The notes beneath the pieces were generated by a model. It searched no databases. It saw nothing but the letters and a program-made list of their open reading frames with translations, and was not told the DNA's origin. From the NCBI GenBank assembly GCA_017556745.1, contig JAFYMF010000057.1:67485-131484 (forward strand): 64,000 bases of DNA, given 5' to 3'. Below, in pieces: positions 42,249 to 50,466 of this stretch. Position numbers and translations under genes: made by a program. How positions within the stretch are numbered: position 1 is the stretch's first letter; each line of letters opens with the position of its first letter. The stretch is from Clostridia bacterium. Its GTDB lineage: Bacteria; Bacillota; Clostridia; Oscillospirales; CAG-272.

Positions 42249-44081
42249 ATGTCAAACAAAAAAATCTTACAGGGAATTTCCCTTCTGTTGTCTCTTATTC
42301 TCATCACAAGTATCTTCCCCATTGATGTTAACGGGCAAACAACTGACACAGGGATTGTAACAGATACAGCCACCGAATCAACAAAGAATTCAATTATTGC
42401 GTACTTCGGTATAGTTAGTTCTAATTCATACATACGTATTGAACCATCAGCGAAAACCGGTAAAAATATTATGGGTGTTGATGGTAACCCCATAACACTT
42501 TCCAAGGGGTTTGTGGTTCCGATACTCGGTCAAGTTCCAAGTCAAGATACAAGTTACCCCAACGATTGGTATAAGATACGTTACGTATATATGAATACCG
42601 GAGTTGAATACGAGTGTTACATTTACAGCGACAATGTTATCAAACGTCCGGCAGCTATATACTCGTTATCTGATAATGAATTCGAAAACTCCATCTCTCT
42701 TTTCCCCGAAAGCTACAAGCCATACCTCAGGGCTCTGCACGCATTATATCCAAACTGGAGATTTGAGGCAAGAGTATCAACTATTGACTTCACCCAGTTT
42801 GTAAAAACACAGGCAGAGGTAAAACAAGGAAACAAAGGTGAAACTACTTCTCAGTCTTCTATCCACAAAACCAGAGAAAACGAAAGTTGGCGAAAGAGTA
42901 GTTCCCTCGTTGACGGTAAATCGTGGTATCATGCGGCGGACGATGTTGTTGCATATTATTCCGACCCACGTAATTTTTTGAACGAAGTTGATATATTCCA
43001 GTTCGAATCTCTTGCTTACAGTAAAACCGGACATACGATCGAGGGTGTGCAAAAGATTCTCAACGGTACATTTATGGAAAGCCAAAAAATAACAGACCTT
43101 AACGGTAATTCTATAAGCTATGCAGAAGCTTACATGATCGCTGCAGAGCAATCAAAAGTCAGTCCGTACAGTCTTGCCATAAGTACCATTCTTGAAAACG
43201 GAAAGACCGGAACAATGCTGACAAACGGTTCACGTGGGTATTATAACTACTTTGGTATAGGTTCGGTTCCCGGCGGCAGTCCACAGGAAAACGGACTTGC
43301 CTTTGCTCAAACAGGTGGAAGTTGGAGCCAAGAGATGAAAAATCAGTGTCTCATCCCTTGGAATACCCCCTATAAAGCAATTGTCGGCGGTGCCTTGTTT
43401 ATGGGTAAGAGCTATATAAGTATCGGACAGAATACTGCGTATTTTAAAAAGTTTGATATTTTCTCTCTTGAGGACGGTACTGCTATACACCAATATATGC
43501 AGGATATCGAATATCCGGTCAAGGAGGCACTTCAGGCTTATAAAAATTACAGTGCTCTCGGTATACTTGCATATTCAAGAACCTTTATAATTCCGGTATA
43601 TCAGAACATGCCCGAGATTCCAACCGCCCTTCCCGGAACAACAGCACTGTCTCTGGTTGCAGATGCGGGAAAAGACATGATTCTCAGTTCATCCTATAAA
43701 ATGACAGGGGATTACATTTCAGGAATACAGCCCGGTATTTCCCTCGAAGCATTTAAAACCGGATTTATTCTCGGTCAGGGTGTTACCATGACTGTAAATG
43801 GAGATAAGGTGGGTACAGGCACCACGGTAGTGTTCACCAAAGAAGGACTTACAAAAACATATACAGTAGTTATCAGAGGCGACATAAACGGTGACTCAAA
43901 AGTAGACGTATCCGATCTACTGATGATACGTAATCAGATACTTGATACCACTACACTTACCCCCAGCCAAATGATTGCTGCGAATATCGACGGTCAGGGT
44001 GGAATTGAAATTGTAGACCTATTAAATCTTAGAAATGGAATCATCGGTACATACACTATTACACAGGAGAACATAAAGTAA
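42249..44081 (+). CDS. Secreted N-acetylglucosaminidase with C-terminal dockerin-like module
   Basis: A 610-residue exported protein: signal peptide (about 1-30), an SH3-like region (about 50-135), a glucosaminidase domain (about 215-410; YAEAYMIAAEQSKVSPYSLAISTILENGKTG with the likely catalytic Glu near 315, and GYYNYFGIGSVPGG), then a beta-rich segment and a dockerin type I-like pair at about 550-605. The first Ca loop, GDINGDSKVDVSDLLMIRN, is canonical; the second, ANIDGQGGIEIVDLLNLRN, lacks some Asp ligands. It should cut peptidoglycan glycan strands outside the cell. ATG 42249 follows GGAGA; an upstream TTG is rejected because the ribosome site would lie in the gene. The next gene encodes a cohesin. 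Confidence 0.85.
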   Translation: MSNKKILQGISLLLSLILITSIFPIDVNGQTTDTGIVTDTATESTKNSIIAYFGIVSSNSYIRIEPSAKTGKNIMGVDGNPITLSKGFVVPILGQVPSQDTSYPNDWYKIRYVYMNTGVEYECYIYSDNVIKRPAAIYSLSDNEFENSISLFPESYKPYLRALHALYPNWRFEARVSTIDFTQFVKTQAEVKQGNKGETTSQSSIHKTRENESWRKSSSLVDGKSWYHAADDVVAYYSDPRNFLNEVDIFQFESLAYSKTGHTIEGVQKILNGTFMESQKITDLNGNSISYAEAYMIAAEQSKVSPYSLAISTILENGKTGTMLTNGSRGYYNYFGIGSVPGGSPQENGLAFAQTGGSWSQEMKNQCLIPWNTPYKAIVGGALFMGKSYISIGQNTAYFKKFDIFSLEDGTAIHQYMQDIEYPVKEALQAYKNYSALGILAYSRTFIIPVYQNMPEIPTALPGTTALSLVADAGKDMILSSSYKMTGDYISGIQPGISLEAFKTGFILGQGVTMTVNGDKVGTGTTVVFTKEGLTKTYTVVIRGDINGDSKVDVSDLLMIRNQILDTTTLTPSQMIAANIDGQGGIEIVDLLNLRNGIIGTYTITQENIK

Positions 44082-45857
44082 ATGAAAAAAACGCTAAAAA
44101 TACTGACCTGCGTATTGCTTACAGTTGCTTTATCTATCCCTCTGACCATTATGGTTTCGGCAGCATCGGCAAAGGCATCAATTACGTTATCTGCCTCAAA
44201 TGTATATACAGACAAACAGGTAAAGGTTACCGTTACCTATAAAGCAGATGCCAATATCGGTGCTTGGGATTTTACTCTTAACTACGACCCATCTCTGCTT
44301 CAGTACGTTTCCGGAGCAGACAAGCATACTGCAGGTAGTTGCCGAATTATAAATGTAAACATGGGTACAGACAAGAGCAAGTCTGTTGCTTTTACTGTTG
44401 TTTTCAATACTCTTGCGGTGGGTAATGTTGAATTTACTACGTCCACCAATGGTATTGTTGGAGAAGACTCCGCAAAAATCACAGCCACTGAGGCCTCCGC
44501 AATCCTTAAGATAACCAAGGAACCGGTGTACGTCCCCTCCGGTGTAAACACACTTTCCGATCTTTCTTTTGAAGAAGGAAAGATTTCTCCCGTTTTCGCC
44601 GCAGGCACAAATGAATACACACTCACAGTAGACTATCCCATAAAAAATCTGACAGTAAACGCTCCGGCTACACACAAACTAGCAACTGTATCGGTCAGCG
44701 GAGACAAGGAACTGGCGGTTGGTGAAAACACCGTTACCGTAACTGTAAAAGCCGAAAACGGAAAGAAAAACACCTACACAATAAAAGTAACGAGAAACGA
44801 ATCACCATATACTGCAGAAAAGGTAACCCTTGACGGTATTGAATACACATTCCCCATTGATGAAAGTCTAATTGCGATCCCTGACGGTTTTGCTATTTCT
44901 AAGGCATCATTTAACGGAAAAGATGTTCTTGCATATGAAAACATGACAGGGTCGCTTTGCATAGTTGCTCTTGAAAAGCCATTCATTGAAGGTGATGAAA
45001 CCGAAGAAAAATATGTTTGGTTCGTATATCACAAGGATAAGTCGACATTTGAGCCCTACATATCTTATTCTCCCGGTGCAATGAACTATGTAATTCTCAC
45101 TCCTCCTGAGGGATTTACTCCTCCGGAAGGATATTTTGAGGAACATATGAATATAGGCAACAAAAATATAATCGCCTATAAAAACAGTCTGTTTGATGAA
45201 AGATTCTCCCTTATCTATGCGTCCCCGGTAAACGGTACATCCGGAATATACGTTTACGATTCTCTTGATAATACAATGCAGTTCTATATGACCTACGACG
45301 GTCAACCAACGAAGAAAACCGTAGATGATCTGAATGCAAAAATGGAAAGCATTATCGCTGAAAAAAACGGCGTTATTGACGGGATCACAGAAGAAAGAGA
45401 TGCTCTCGCAGAGGACAAGGAATTGTACGGAATTATAATCCTTTCTTGCTTTGGTGCAATTCTTTTACTCATAATAATTCTGATTATTGTTGCCGTAAGA
45501 AAAGGTAAGAAAAATAAGAAAAACACCGCCGAAGATTTCGACAAAGAGGAAAGCGAAACACAGCTCAATGAGATATTCACCGAACAGTCCCCTGTATTTG
45601 TAGCCCCTGCACATAAGCCGGTGGTAACTGCAAATTCAAATAAGGAAAAAATATCACAGTACGACGAAGAATCTCTTAACGTTACTTCAAATCGAATCAA
45701 AAAGCTTACTGAAGAACTCATCCGTGAACCTATCCCCGCCCCTGTTACTAAACCGGCTCCGGATAAAAAGGTATCTATCCCTACCTCGACTCCGCCCAAG
45801 AGAAGAAGACCTACAAGAGCGATCCTTCCCGAGGACATAACTAAACATTCAAGATGA
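44082..45857 (+). CDS. Membrane-anchored cohesin-domain protein
   Basis: A 591-residue protein: signal peptide (about 1-30), cohesin domain (about 31-150; ASITLSASNVYTDKQVKVTV ... GAWDFTLNYDPSLLQYVSG), cadherin-like beta-sandwich domain (about 160-245; NTLSDLSFEEGKISPVF ... TYTIKVTRNE), an unknown domain (about 250-410), a short coiled coil, one transmembrane helix (about 450-472) and a charged cytoplasmic tail of about 115 residues. It starts directly at the stop of the dockerin-bearing glucosaminidase. The pairing suggests the cohesin holds the hydrolase at the membrane and passes a signal or tether inside; this is inferred, not shown. Confidence 0.83.
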   Translation: MKKTLKILTCVLLTVALSIPLTIMVSAASAKASITLSASNVYTDKQVKVTVTYKADANIGAWDFTLNYDPSLLQYVSGADKHTAGSCRIINVNMGTDKSKSVAFTVVFNTLAVGNVEFTTSTNGIVGEDSAKITATEASAILKITKEPVYVPSGVNTLSDLSFEEGKISPVFAAGTNEYTLTVDYPIKNLTVNAPATHKLATVSVSGDKELAVGENTVTVTVKAENGKKNTYTIKVTRNESPYTAEKVTLDGIEYTFPIDESLIAIPDGFAISKASFNGKDVLAYENMTGSLCIVALEKPFIEGDETEEKYVWFVYHKDKSTFEPYISYSPGAMNYVILTPPEGFTPPEGYFEEHMNIGNKNIIAYKNSLFDERFSLIYASPVNGTSGIYVYDSLDNTMQFYMTYDGQPTKKTVDDLNAKMESIIAEKNGVIDGITEERDALAEDKELYGIIILSCFGAILLLIIILIIVAVRKGKKNKKNTAEDFDKEESETQLNEIFTEQSPVFVAPAHKPVVTANSNKEKISQYDEESLNVTSNRIKKLTEELIREPIPAPVTKPAPDKKVSIPTSTPPKRRRPTRAILPEDITKHSR

Positions 45858-45862
45858 AAAAC

Positions 45863-45897
45863 AAAAAAAGAAGGCTGCGATCAGCCTTCTTTTTTTA
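45863..45897 (+). terminator. Bidirectional terminator between the cohesin gene and the Ig-like gene
   Basis: 15-bp stem of A-run plus GAAGGCTG and its complement (45863-45877 and 45882-45896), CGAT loop, followed by T on the plus strand and the reverse on the minus strand. Confidence 0.88.
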
Positions 45898-47124
45898 GTT
45901 TTTACCATTATTATTTTTAATTGACATATACTTAGATGCAATAGCCGAAAGAGTTTTTGAACGTCCGAAGCTATAACCGGAAATAGCCGCAAAAGCCGTT
46001 GCAGAAAACATACCGAACAGCATTATTGCAACCCACCACGGAAACCCACTGTCATACTCTCTTTTATCATCTGTTATGTCATCTTCACTACCTATATATT
46101 CAGTAGTAAGTACAGTAGTATCGTGTATTACCTCAGTTACAGTATTTTCTGTTGTTTCACTTACAACAGTTGTATCATCTGCCACTACTGTTGTATCTGT
46201 TTTCTCAAGTTTGGGAATTGTCCTTGTTTCGGTCTCTCCACAATCAGAACAACTGCGGCTTTCACTTCCCTCTTTGGATTCTGTTGCCGCGGTTACTGTG
46301 TTCCACTTGCTAAACTTGTGACCTGTTGCATTAATAACACGTTCTTCCGATGCATCACAGGAAGAACAATATCTTTCTTCTTTTCCCTTATCCGTGCATG
46401 TAGGTGGAATCGTTTCTTTATATTCACCAAAAGAATGATCGTGTCCTGTTACCGTTATTTTAGTAGTTACGCTTGTTCTGTTAGGACTATATGATCCCTC
46501 GTAAACAGCATTCACTATGCAAAAGTATTTAATGGTACCAACTCTGTCGGTATTAACCACCAGCGTATCGGTATTTGCGTTTACAACCTTATTAAAAACA
46601 CCGGTTTCCGGATCCTCTGCATACCACTGATATACGAGAGAACATTCATCTGATGAAGAAACACACTTGTACGTAATAGAAAGTTCTTCACCTTTTATTA
46701 CTTCATATCTTTCTTCAATGTCAATTTCCACATCCGGACGATCAACAGACACGGGATTAATCACGTTCAATGTAACAACATCACTTTTGATCAGATTTGA
46801 CGAATCTTCATACATATAGTACACCATACAATAGTAATGATATTCGCCGGGATAGAGAGTCTCCGGGGTATAATCACCGTTTTCTGTAGGTGATGTCACC
46901 GGGGTACCGTTTTCTCCATCTTCATCCGAACTGTACCATACGTACAGAACATTGCTGTCAGATACCTCTACCGCCTCACAAGAAAGTGTGACATTATCAC
47001 CTATATCTGCAGTCATACTATCAGACAGATACGTTATCTGACCATCCCCCGCCGCTGACACAAAAAGTGAAAAAGTTACGGCAGCAGCAAGAACTGTTAT
47101 TAAAAAAGATATTCTTCTACACAT
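45895..47124 (-). CDS. Surface protein with Ig-like domains and C-terminal membrane anchor
   Basis: A 409-residue protein: signal peptide (about 1-25), two Ig-like beta-sandwich domains (about 28-125 and 130-228; each with a VTLSC / ITYKC strand and a W-Y pattern), then two Cys-rich repeats (PTCTDKGKEERYCSSCD and ESRSCSDCGETETRTIP, about 242-305) of a type common in clostridial surface proteins, a Thr/Val-rich linker, and a transmembrane helix (about 368-390) with a short basic tail. Function is unknown; adhesion or scaffolding is likely from architecture. Convergent with the cohesin gene. Confidence 0.72.
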   Translation of the reverse strand: MCRRISFLITVLAAAVTFSLFVSAAGDGQITYLSDSMTADIGDNVTLSCEAVEVSDSNVLYVWYSSDEDGENGTPVTSPTENGDYTPETLYPGEYHYYCMVYYMYEDSSNLIKSDVVTLNVINPVSVDRPDVEIDIEERYEVIKGEELSITYKCVSSSDECSLVYQWYAEDPETGVFNKVVNANTDTLVVNTDRVGTIKYFCIVNAVYEGSYSPNRTSVTTKITVTGHDHSFGEYKETIPPTCTDKGKEERYCSSCDASEERVINATGHKFSKWNTVTAATESKEGSESRSCSDCGETETRTIPKLEKTDTTVVADDTTVVSETTENTVTEVIHDTTVLTTEYIGSEDDITDDKREYDSGFPWWVAIMLFGMFSATAFAAISGYSFGRSKTLSAIASKYMSIKNNNGKN

Positions 47125-47160
47125 TGAACATAAATCTCCAAAAAGGAATAGAATACGTTA

Positions 47161-47189
47161 ATATTATCACATCATGTTCCCATTGTCAA
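47161..47189 (-). promoter_or_regulatory. sigma-A promoter of the Ig-like surface protein gene
   Basis: On the minus strand TTGACA (47184-47189) and TAATAT (47161-47166) are spaced by 17 bases. Confidence 0.8.
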
Positions 47190-47253
47190 CTTAAACACTA
47201 TTATACATTAAAATTTATCTTAAAAATTTATGAGTACAAATAATTTAATACTC

Positions 47254-47303
47254 AAAAAAAGATCCGGTAACCGATCATATATCGGATCACCTGATCTTTT
47301 TTT
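47254..47303 (-). terminator. Terminator of the citrate synthase-gntR operon
   Basis: Nested inverted repeat: inner CCGAT/ATCGG (47271-47275 with 47281-47285), outer A-run plus GATC matched by GATC plus a T-run. Both strands end in T-runs, so it works in either direction; it lies 21 bases after the gntR stop. Confidence 0.72.
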
Positions 47304-47323
47304 ATAATTATATATAACTACAA

Positions 47324-47965
47324 TCAGTTATTCGACTCTTTGAGTCGATTTCTTGCATTCTCAACGTGCTTTACAATAAGACTTTCTGCAAGATCGGCAT
47401 TACGTTCAGCAATAGCATTATATATACTCATATGTTCATCAAGGGCATTCTTGGCGCGGCTATGATTAGATACAGATGCACGGCGGAACTTAATAACTTT
47501 TTTATGAAGATCTGTAAGTGCATCTCTGAGAGTAACACTCTTTGACATTGAGTATATCTTCTTATGAAAATCACTGTCAGCATTTTTGATATTATCCGCC
47601 TCTTCCTTATGAGTATAGAACTCCTGTAAGCTGAGAATATCGCGAAGTTCCTTTATATCTTCTTCAGATGCATTCTCTACTGCACTTCTTGCAGCAAGAC
47701 CTTCTATGCGCACACGCATCTCGTATATCATATCGATGTCTTCCTTAGAGATACCGACAACTACGATACCCTTGCTTGACATCTCAATTATATGCTCCTG
47801 CTCAAGTCTGCGGAGTGCTTCTCTGATGGGCGTACGGCTTACGCCAAGATTTTCTGAAAGCTTACTTTCTGTAAGTATCTCGCCTCTTGAATATTCTCCG
47901 ATAAGAATATCCTTCTCAAGCTTTTCAAATATCTGATCTGCAATTGAAATATTTCTGTGTTCCAT
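47324..47965 (-). CDS. GntR family transcriptional regulator (FCD/FadR subfamily)
   Basis: A 213-residue regulator with an N-terminal winged helix (about 8-70: LEKDILIGEYSRGEILTESKLSENLGVSRTPIREALRRLEQE) and a C-terminal all-helical FCD domain with the metal-binding residues in MRVRIEGLAARSA, DFHKKIYSMS and HMSIYNAIAERNADLAESLIVKHVENA. It follows the citrate synthase gene by 15 bases and is likely its autoregulated controller; the ligand may be an organic acid. Confidence 0.92.
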   Translation of the reverse strand: MEHRNISIADQIFEKLEKDILIGEYSRGEILTESKLSENLGVSRTPIREALRRLEQEHIIEMSSKGIVVVGISKEDIDMIYEMRVRIEGLAARSAVENASEEDIKELRDILSLQEFYTHKEEADNIKNADSDFHKKIYSMSKSVTLRDALTDLHKKVIKFRRASVSNHSRAKNALDEHMSIYNAIAERNADLAESLIVKHVENARNRLKESNN

Positions 47966-47980
47966 ATCTGCTGTACCTCT

Positions 47981-49357
47981 TTAGAGACGACGGAATCTAC
48001 CGTCGGAAAATTCTTCAAGCTTGGTTTCAAGCTCATTGTTTGAAAGAGATGCTACTCTGCCGTCCGCATACTCGGCATCGATCCACTCTTTCATCTTGAT
48101 AACAACAGGGTCGCGCTTATCTACTGCCTCTTCGGGAGAAAGCTCATAGTTTTCATTTATCCAGTAAGCAATTCCTGCAAGACCTGATGTCTTACTTACC
48201 ATTACCGATGCGGGTCTATCAAGGATCTTCTTTGTGTCAAAAATATTGTATATCTCCTCATCCTTAAGAAGACCGTCAGCGTGGATACCTGCTCTGGTTT
48301 TATTGAAATTCTTTCCGACAAAGGGAGTCATATCAGGAATCTTATAACCCATCTCATGCTTAAAGTACTCAGCTATCTCAGTGATCGCCCTGGGATCCAT
48401 ACCGTCAAGAGAACCACGAAGAGATGCGTACTCAAACACCATAGCTTCAAGCGGTACATTACCTGTACGTTCACCTATACCGAGAAGCGAACAGTTAACA
48501 GCACTTGCACCGTAAAGCCAAGCAGTAGAAGCATTAACAACTGCCTTATAGAAATCATTATGACCGTGCCACTCAAGCATTTCGCTCTTAACGTCAGAAT
48601 AATGCTGGAGACCGTATATAATACCCGGTACACTTCGAGGAAGCGCTACACCGGTATAAGGCACACCGTAACCCATAGTGTCACAAGCACGTATCTTTAC
48701 GGGAATACCTGCCTCGCGTGACATCTTCATAAGCTCGTTAACAAAAGGAACAACGAAACCGTAGAAATCAGCTCTGGTGATATCTTCAAGATGACATCTG
48801 GGGAGAACGCCGGCCTCAAAGGCAAGGCGTACAGTTTCAAGGTAGTGCTCCATACACTGCTTTCTTGTCATCTTCATCTTTTTGAAAATATGATAGTCAC
48901 TACAGGAGACAAGAATACCTGTTTCCTTTATACCAAGGTCACGAACAAGCTTAAAGTCCTCCTTGCTTGCACGTATCCAAGTAGTGATCTCAGGAAAACG
49001 GAGACCCAGTTCCTGACATCTTTCAACAGCTTCCCTATCCTTTTTACTGTATATAAAAAACTCTGTCTGTCTGATTATACCGTAAGGGCCGCCAAGCTTT
49101 GACATAAGCTTATAAAGATTAACAATCTGATCTACCGTATAAGGGTCTACCGACTGCTGACCGTCTCTGAAAGAAGTATCGGTTATCCAGATGTCCTCAG
49201 GCATATTCATTGGTACGCGGCGATGGTTAAAGGCTACCTTGGGTACAGTATCATAACTATATATCTCTCTGTACAGATTAGGATCCGCTACGTCCTGAAG
49301 ACTGTATTTATAATTCTTCTGTTCAAGAAGATTTGACTTTGACGAAATCTCAAGCAT
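47981..49357 (-). CDS. Citrate (Re)-synthase-like / homocitrate synthase family enzyme
   Basis: A 458-residue DRE-TIM metallolyase related to isopropylmalate and homocitrate synthases. The catalytic start reads WITDTSFRDGQQS instead of the TLRDGEQ of LeuA, followed by RQTEFFIYSKKD, PRCHLEDITRADFYGFVVP, LEWHGHNDFYKAVVNAS (metal His pair) and GIGERTGNVPLEAMVFE. This pattern and length fit the clostridial Re-citrate synthase, which makes citrate from oxaloacetate and acetyl-CoA for glutamate synthesis in anaerobes lacking the usual enzyme. ATG 49357 follows GGAGG; a reading from 49390 has no such site. Isopropylmalate synthase is less likely, as no leu genes are near. Confidence 0.78.
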   Translation of the reverse strand: MLEISSKSNLLEQKNYKYSLQDVADPNLYREIYSYDTVPKVAFNHRRVPMNMPEDIWITDTSFRDGQQSVDPYTVDQIVNLYKLMSKLGGPYGIIRQTEFFIYSKKDREAVERCQELGLRFPEITTWIRASKEDFKLVRDLGIKETGILVSCSDYHIFKKMKMTRKQCMEHYLETVRLAFEAGVLPRCHLEDITRADFYGFVVPFVNELMKMSREAGIPVKIRACDTMGYGVPYTGVALPRSVPGIIYGLQHYSDVKSEMLEWHGHNDFYKAVVNASTAWLYGASAVNCSLLGIGERTGNVPLEAMVFEYASLRGSLDGMDPRAITEIAEYFKHEMGYKIPDMTPFVGKNFNKTRAGIHADGLLKDEEIYNIFDTKKILDRPASVMVSKTSGLAGIAYWINENYELSPEEAVDKRDPVVIKMKEWIDAEYADGRVASLSNNELETKLEEFSDGRFRRL

Positions 49358-49407
49358 AATTGTATTCCTCCATGGGATGTGCACTTGCATTTGTGTGTTT
49401 CTGTGTT

Positions 49408-49445
49408 AATGTATACAATTATACTTGTGTGAATGAATTTGTCAA
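49408..49445 (-). promoter_or_regulatory. Promoter and GntR operator of the citrate synthase operon
   Basis: On the minus strand TTGACA (49440-49445) and TATAAT (49418-49423) are spaced by 16 bases. At 49408-49420 the palindrome ATTGTATACATT overlaps the start point; TTGTATACAA-like sites are typical FCD-type GntR operators. Binding there would block transcription. Confidence 0.65.
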
Positions 49446-49488
49446 TACATAAATACATTTTTTTACCTTTTACACAAATAAAAGACCA

Positions 49489-50169
49489 CTATTCCCTTTT
49501 CTCTACTCTGAATACACGAAGAATTCCGTTCTCAACAGTAAACCCAATATCAAAAGAATCAAAAGAAAGTCCATATTTCTTGTCCGGTGAATTATCGTAC
49601 CCAGGTCTCGGATCTCCCGAAAGTAGTTCTATTAAGGCATCCTGCTTATCTTCCGAAACCTTTTGAAGAAGCTCCTTCGGAAAATTCACTTCAATACTAT
49701 ATTCCTTAGTATAGGCAGTATACCCCTCTGATGCCTCAGGATGACAATCTGCCACAGGGATATAGGGTTTAATATCAAATATAGGCGTACCGTCAAGTAT
49801 ATCTATTCCCGAAACAATAATAACAGGACCATCGGGACAGTCATAATCTATACTGTCAAGCTTTACACAGGAAAGTCCCAGATTATTAGGACGGTAAGGT
49901 GCTCTCGAGGCAAAAACACCCACTCTTTTATTCCCACCCAACCGCGGAGGACGCACCGTAGGCCTCCAGCCTCCGTCTACCGCTTCTGAAAAAAGCCATA
50001 TTAGCCAAAGATGAGAGAAACTCTCCATTTCCCTGAGTGCTTCCGGATATCTGAACTCGGGTGTGAAAACAATTCTGCCTACAAGTCCCTTAACCAGTCC
50101 GCTTTGTCGCGGTATTCCAAATTTTTCTTTGAAATCTGTGTATATATGCGCTATCGGTTTAATCTCCAT
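49489..50169 (-). CDS. trmO: tRNA (N6-threonylcarbamoyladenosine(37)-N6)-methyltransferase TrmO
   Basis: SAM-dependent enzyme of the TsaA/YaeB fold that methylates t6A37 of some tRNAs. The 226-residue protein has IKPIAHIYTDFKEKFGIPRQSGLV, FSHLWLIWLF, RVGVFASRAPYRPNNLGLSCVKLDSI and LDGTPIFDIKPYIPVADCHPEA in the usual order. ATG at 50169 is chosen by fit to the family N-terminus and an AAGGAAA site; ATG-less upstream residues to 50226 look like noise. Confidence 0.93.
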   Translation of the reverse strand: MEIKPIAHIYTDFKEKFGIPRQSGLVKGLVGRIVFTPEFRYPEALREMESFSHLWLIWLFSEAVDGGWRPTVRPPRLGGNKRVGVFASRAPYRPNNLGLSCVKLDSIDYDCPDGPVIIVSGIDILDGTPIFDIKPYIPVADCHPEASEGYTAYTKEYSIEVNFPKELLQKVSEDKQDALIELLSGDPRPGYDNSPDKKYGLSFDSFDIGFTVENGILRVFRVEKRE

Positions 50170-50341
50170 ATTTACATTTTCCTTATTGTTTTTTCTAATT
50201 ATACTATTCGTAATATGTTTTTTCAAGATATATCGATTTTACTTTTCGGTAGCGTACACATTTAGCTTTTGTAGTATATTACCAAACAAATATTTATTTG
50301 ATAACAACGCAAAAGAAATACCTTACCTTTTGAAATAATTA

Positions 50342-50370
50342 TTGATTTTACACGATACGTATGGTATAAT
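50342..50370 (+). promoter_or_regulatory. sigma-A promoter of hom
   Basis: TTGATT (50342-50347) and TATAAT (50365-50370) with a 17-base spacer. The leader to 50466 shows no convincing riboswitch or T-box stem. Confidence 0.75.
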
Positions 50371-50466
50371 AAAAAAAATTTGTTTCTATCATCATTTTTA
50401 CACTGTTTGATATGACAAACCAACAATTTCGGCAGATACCTCTGTCAGAATGGAGATAATAAATTT

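Noticed and set aside
50377-50466. Possible riboswitch or T-box in the hom leader
   Set aside because: Only about 90 bases are available; no T-box consensus and no strong terminator or antiterminator pair is present.
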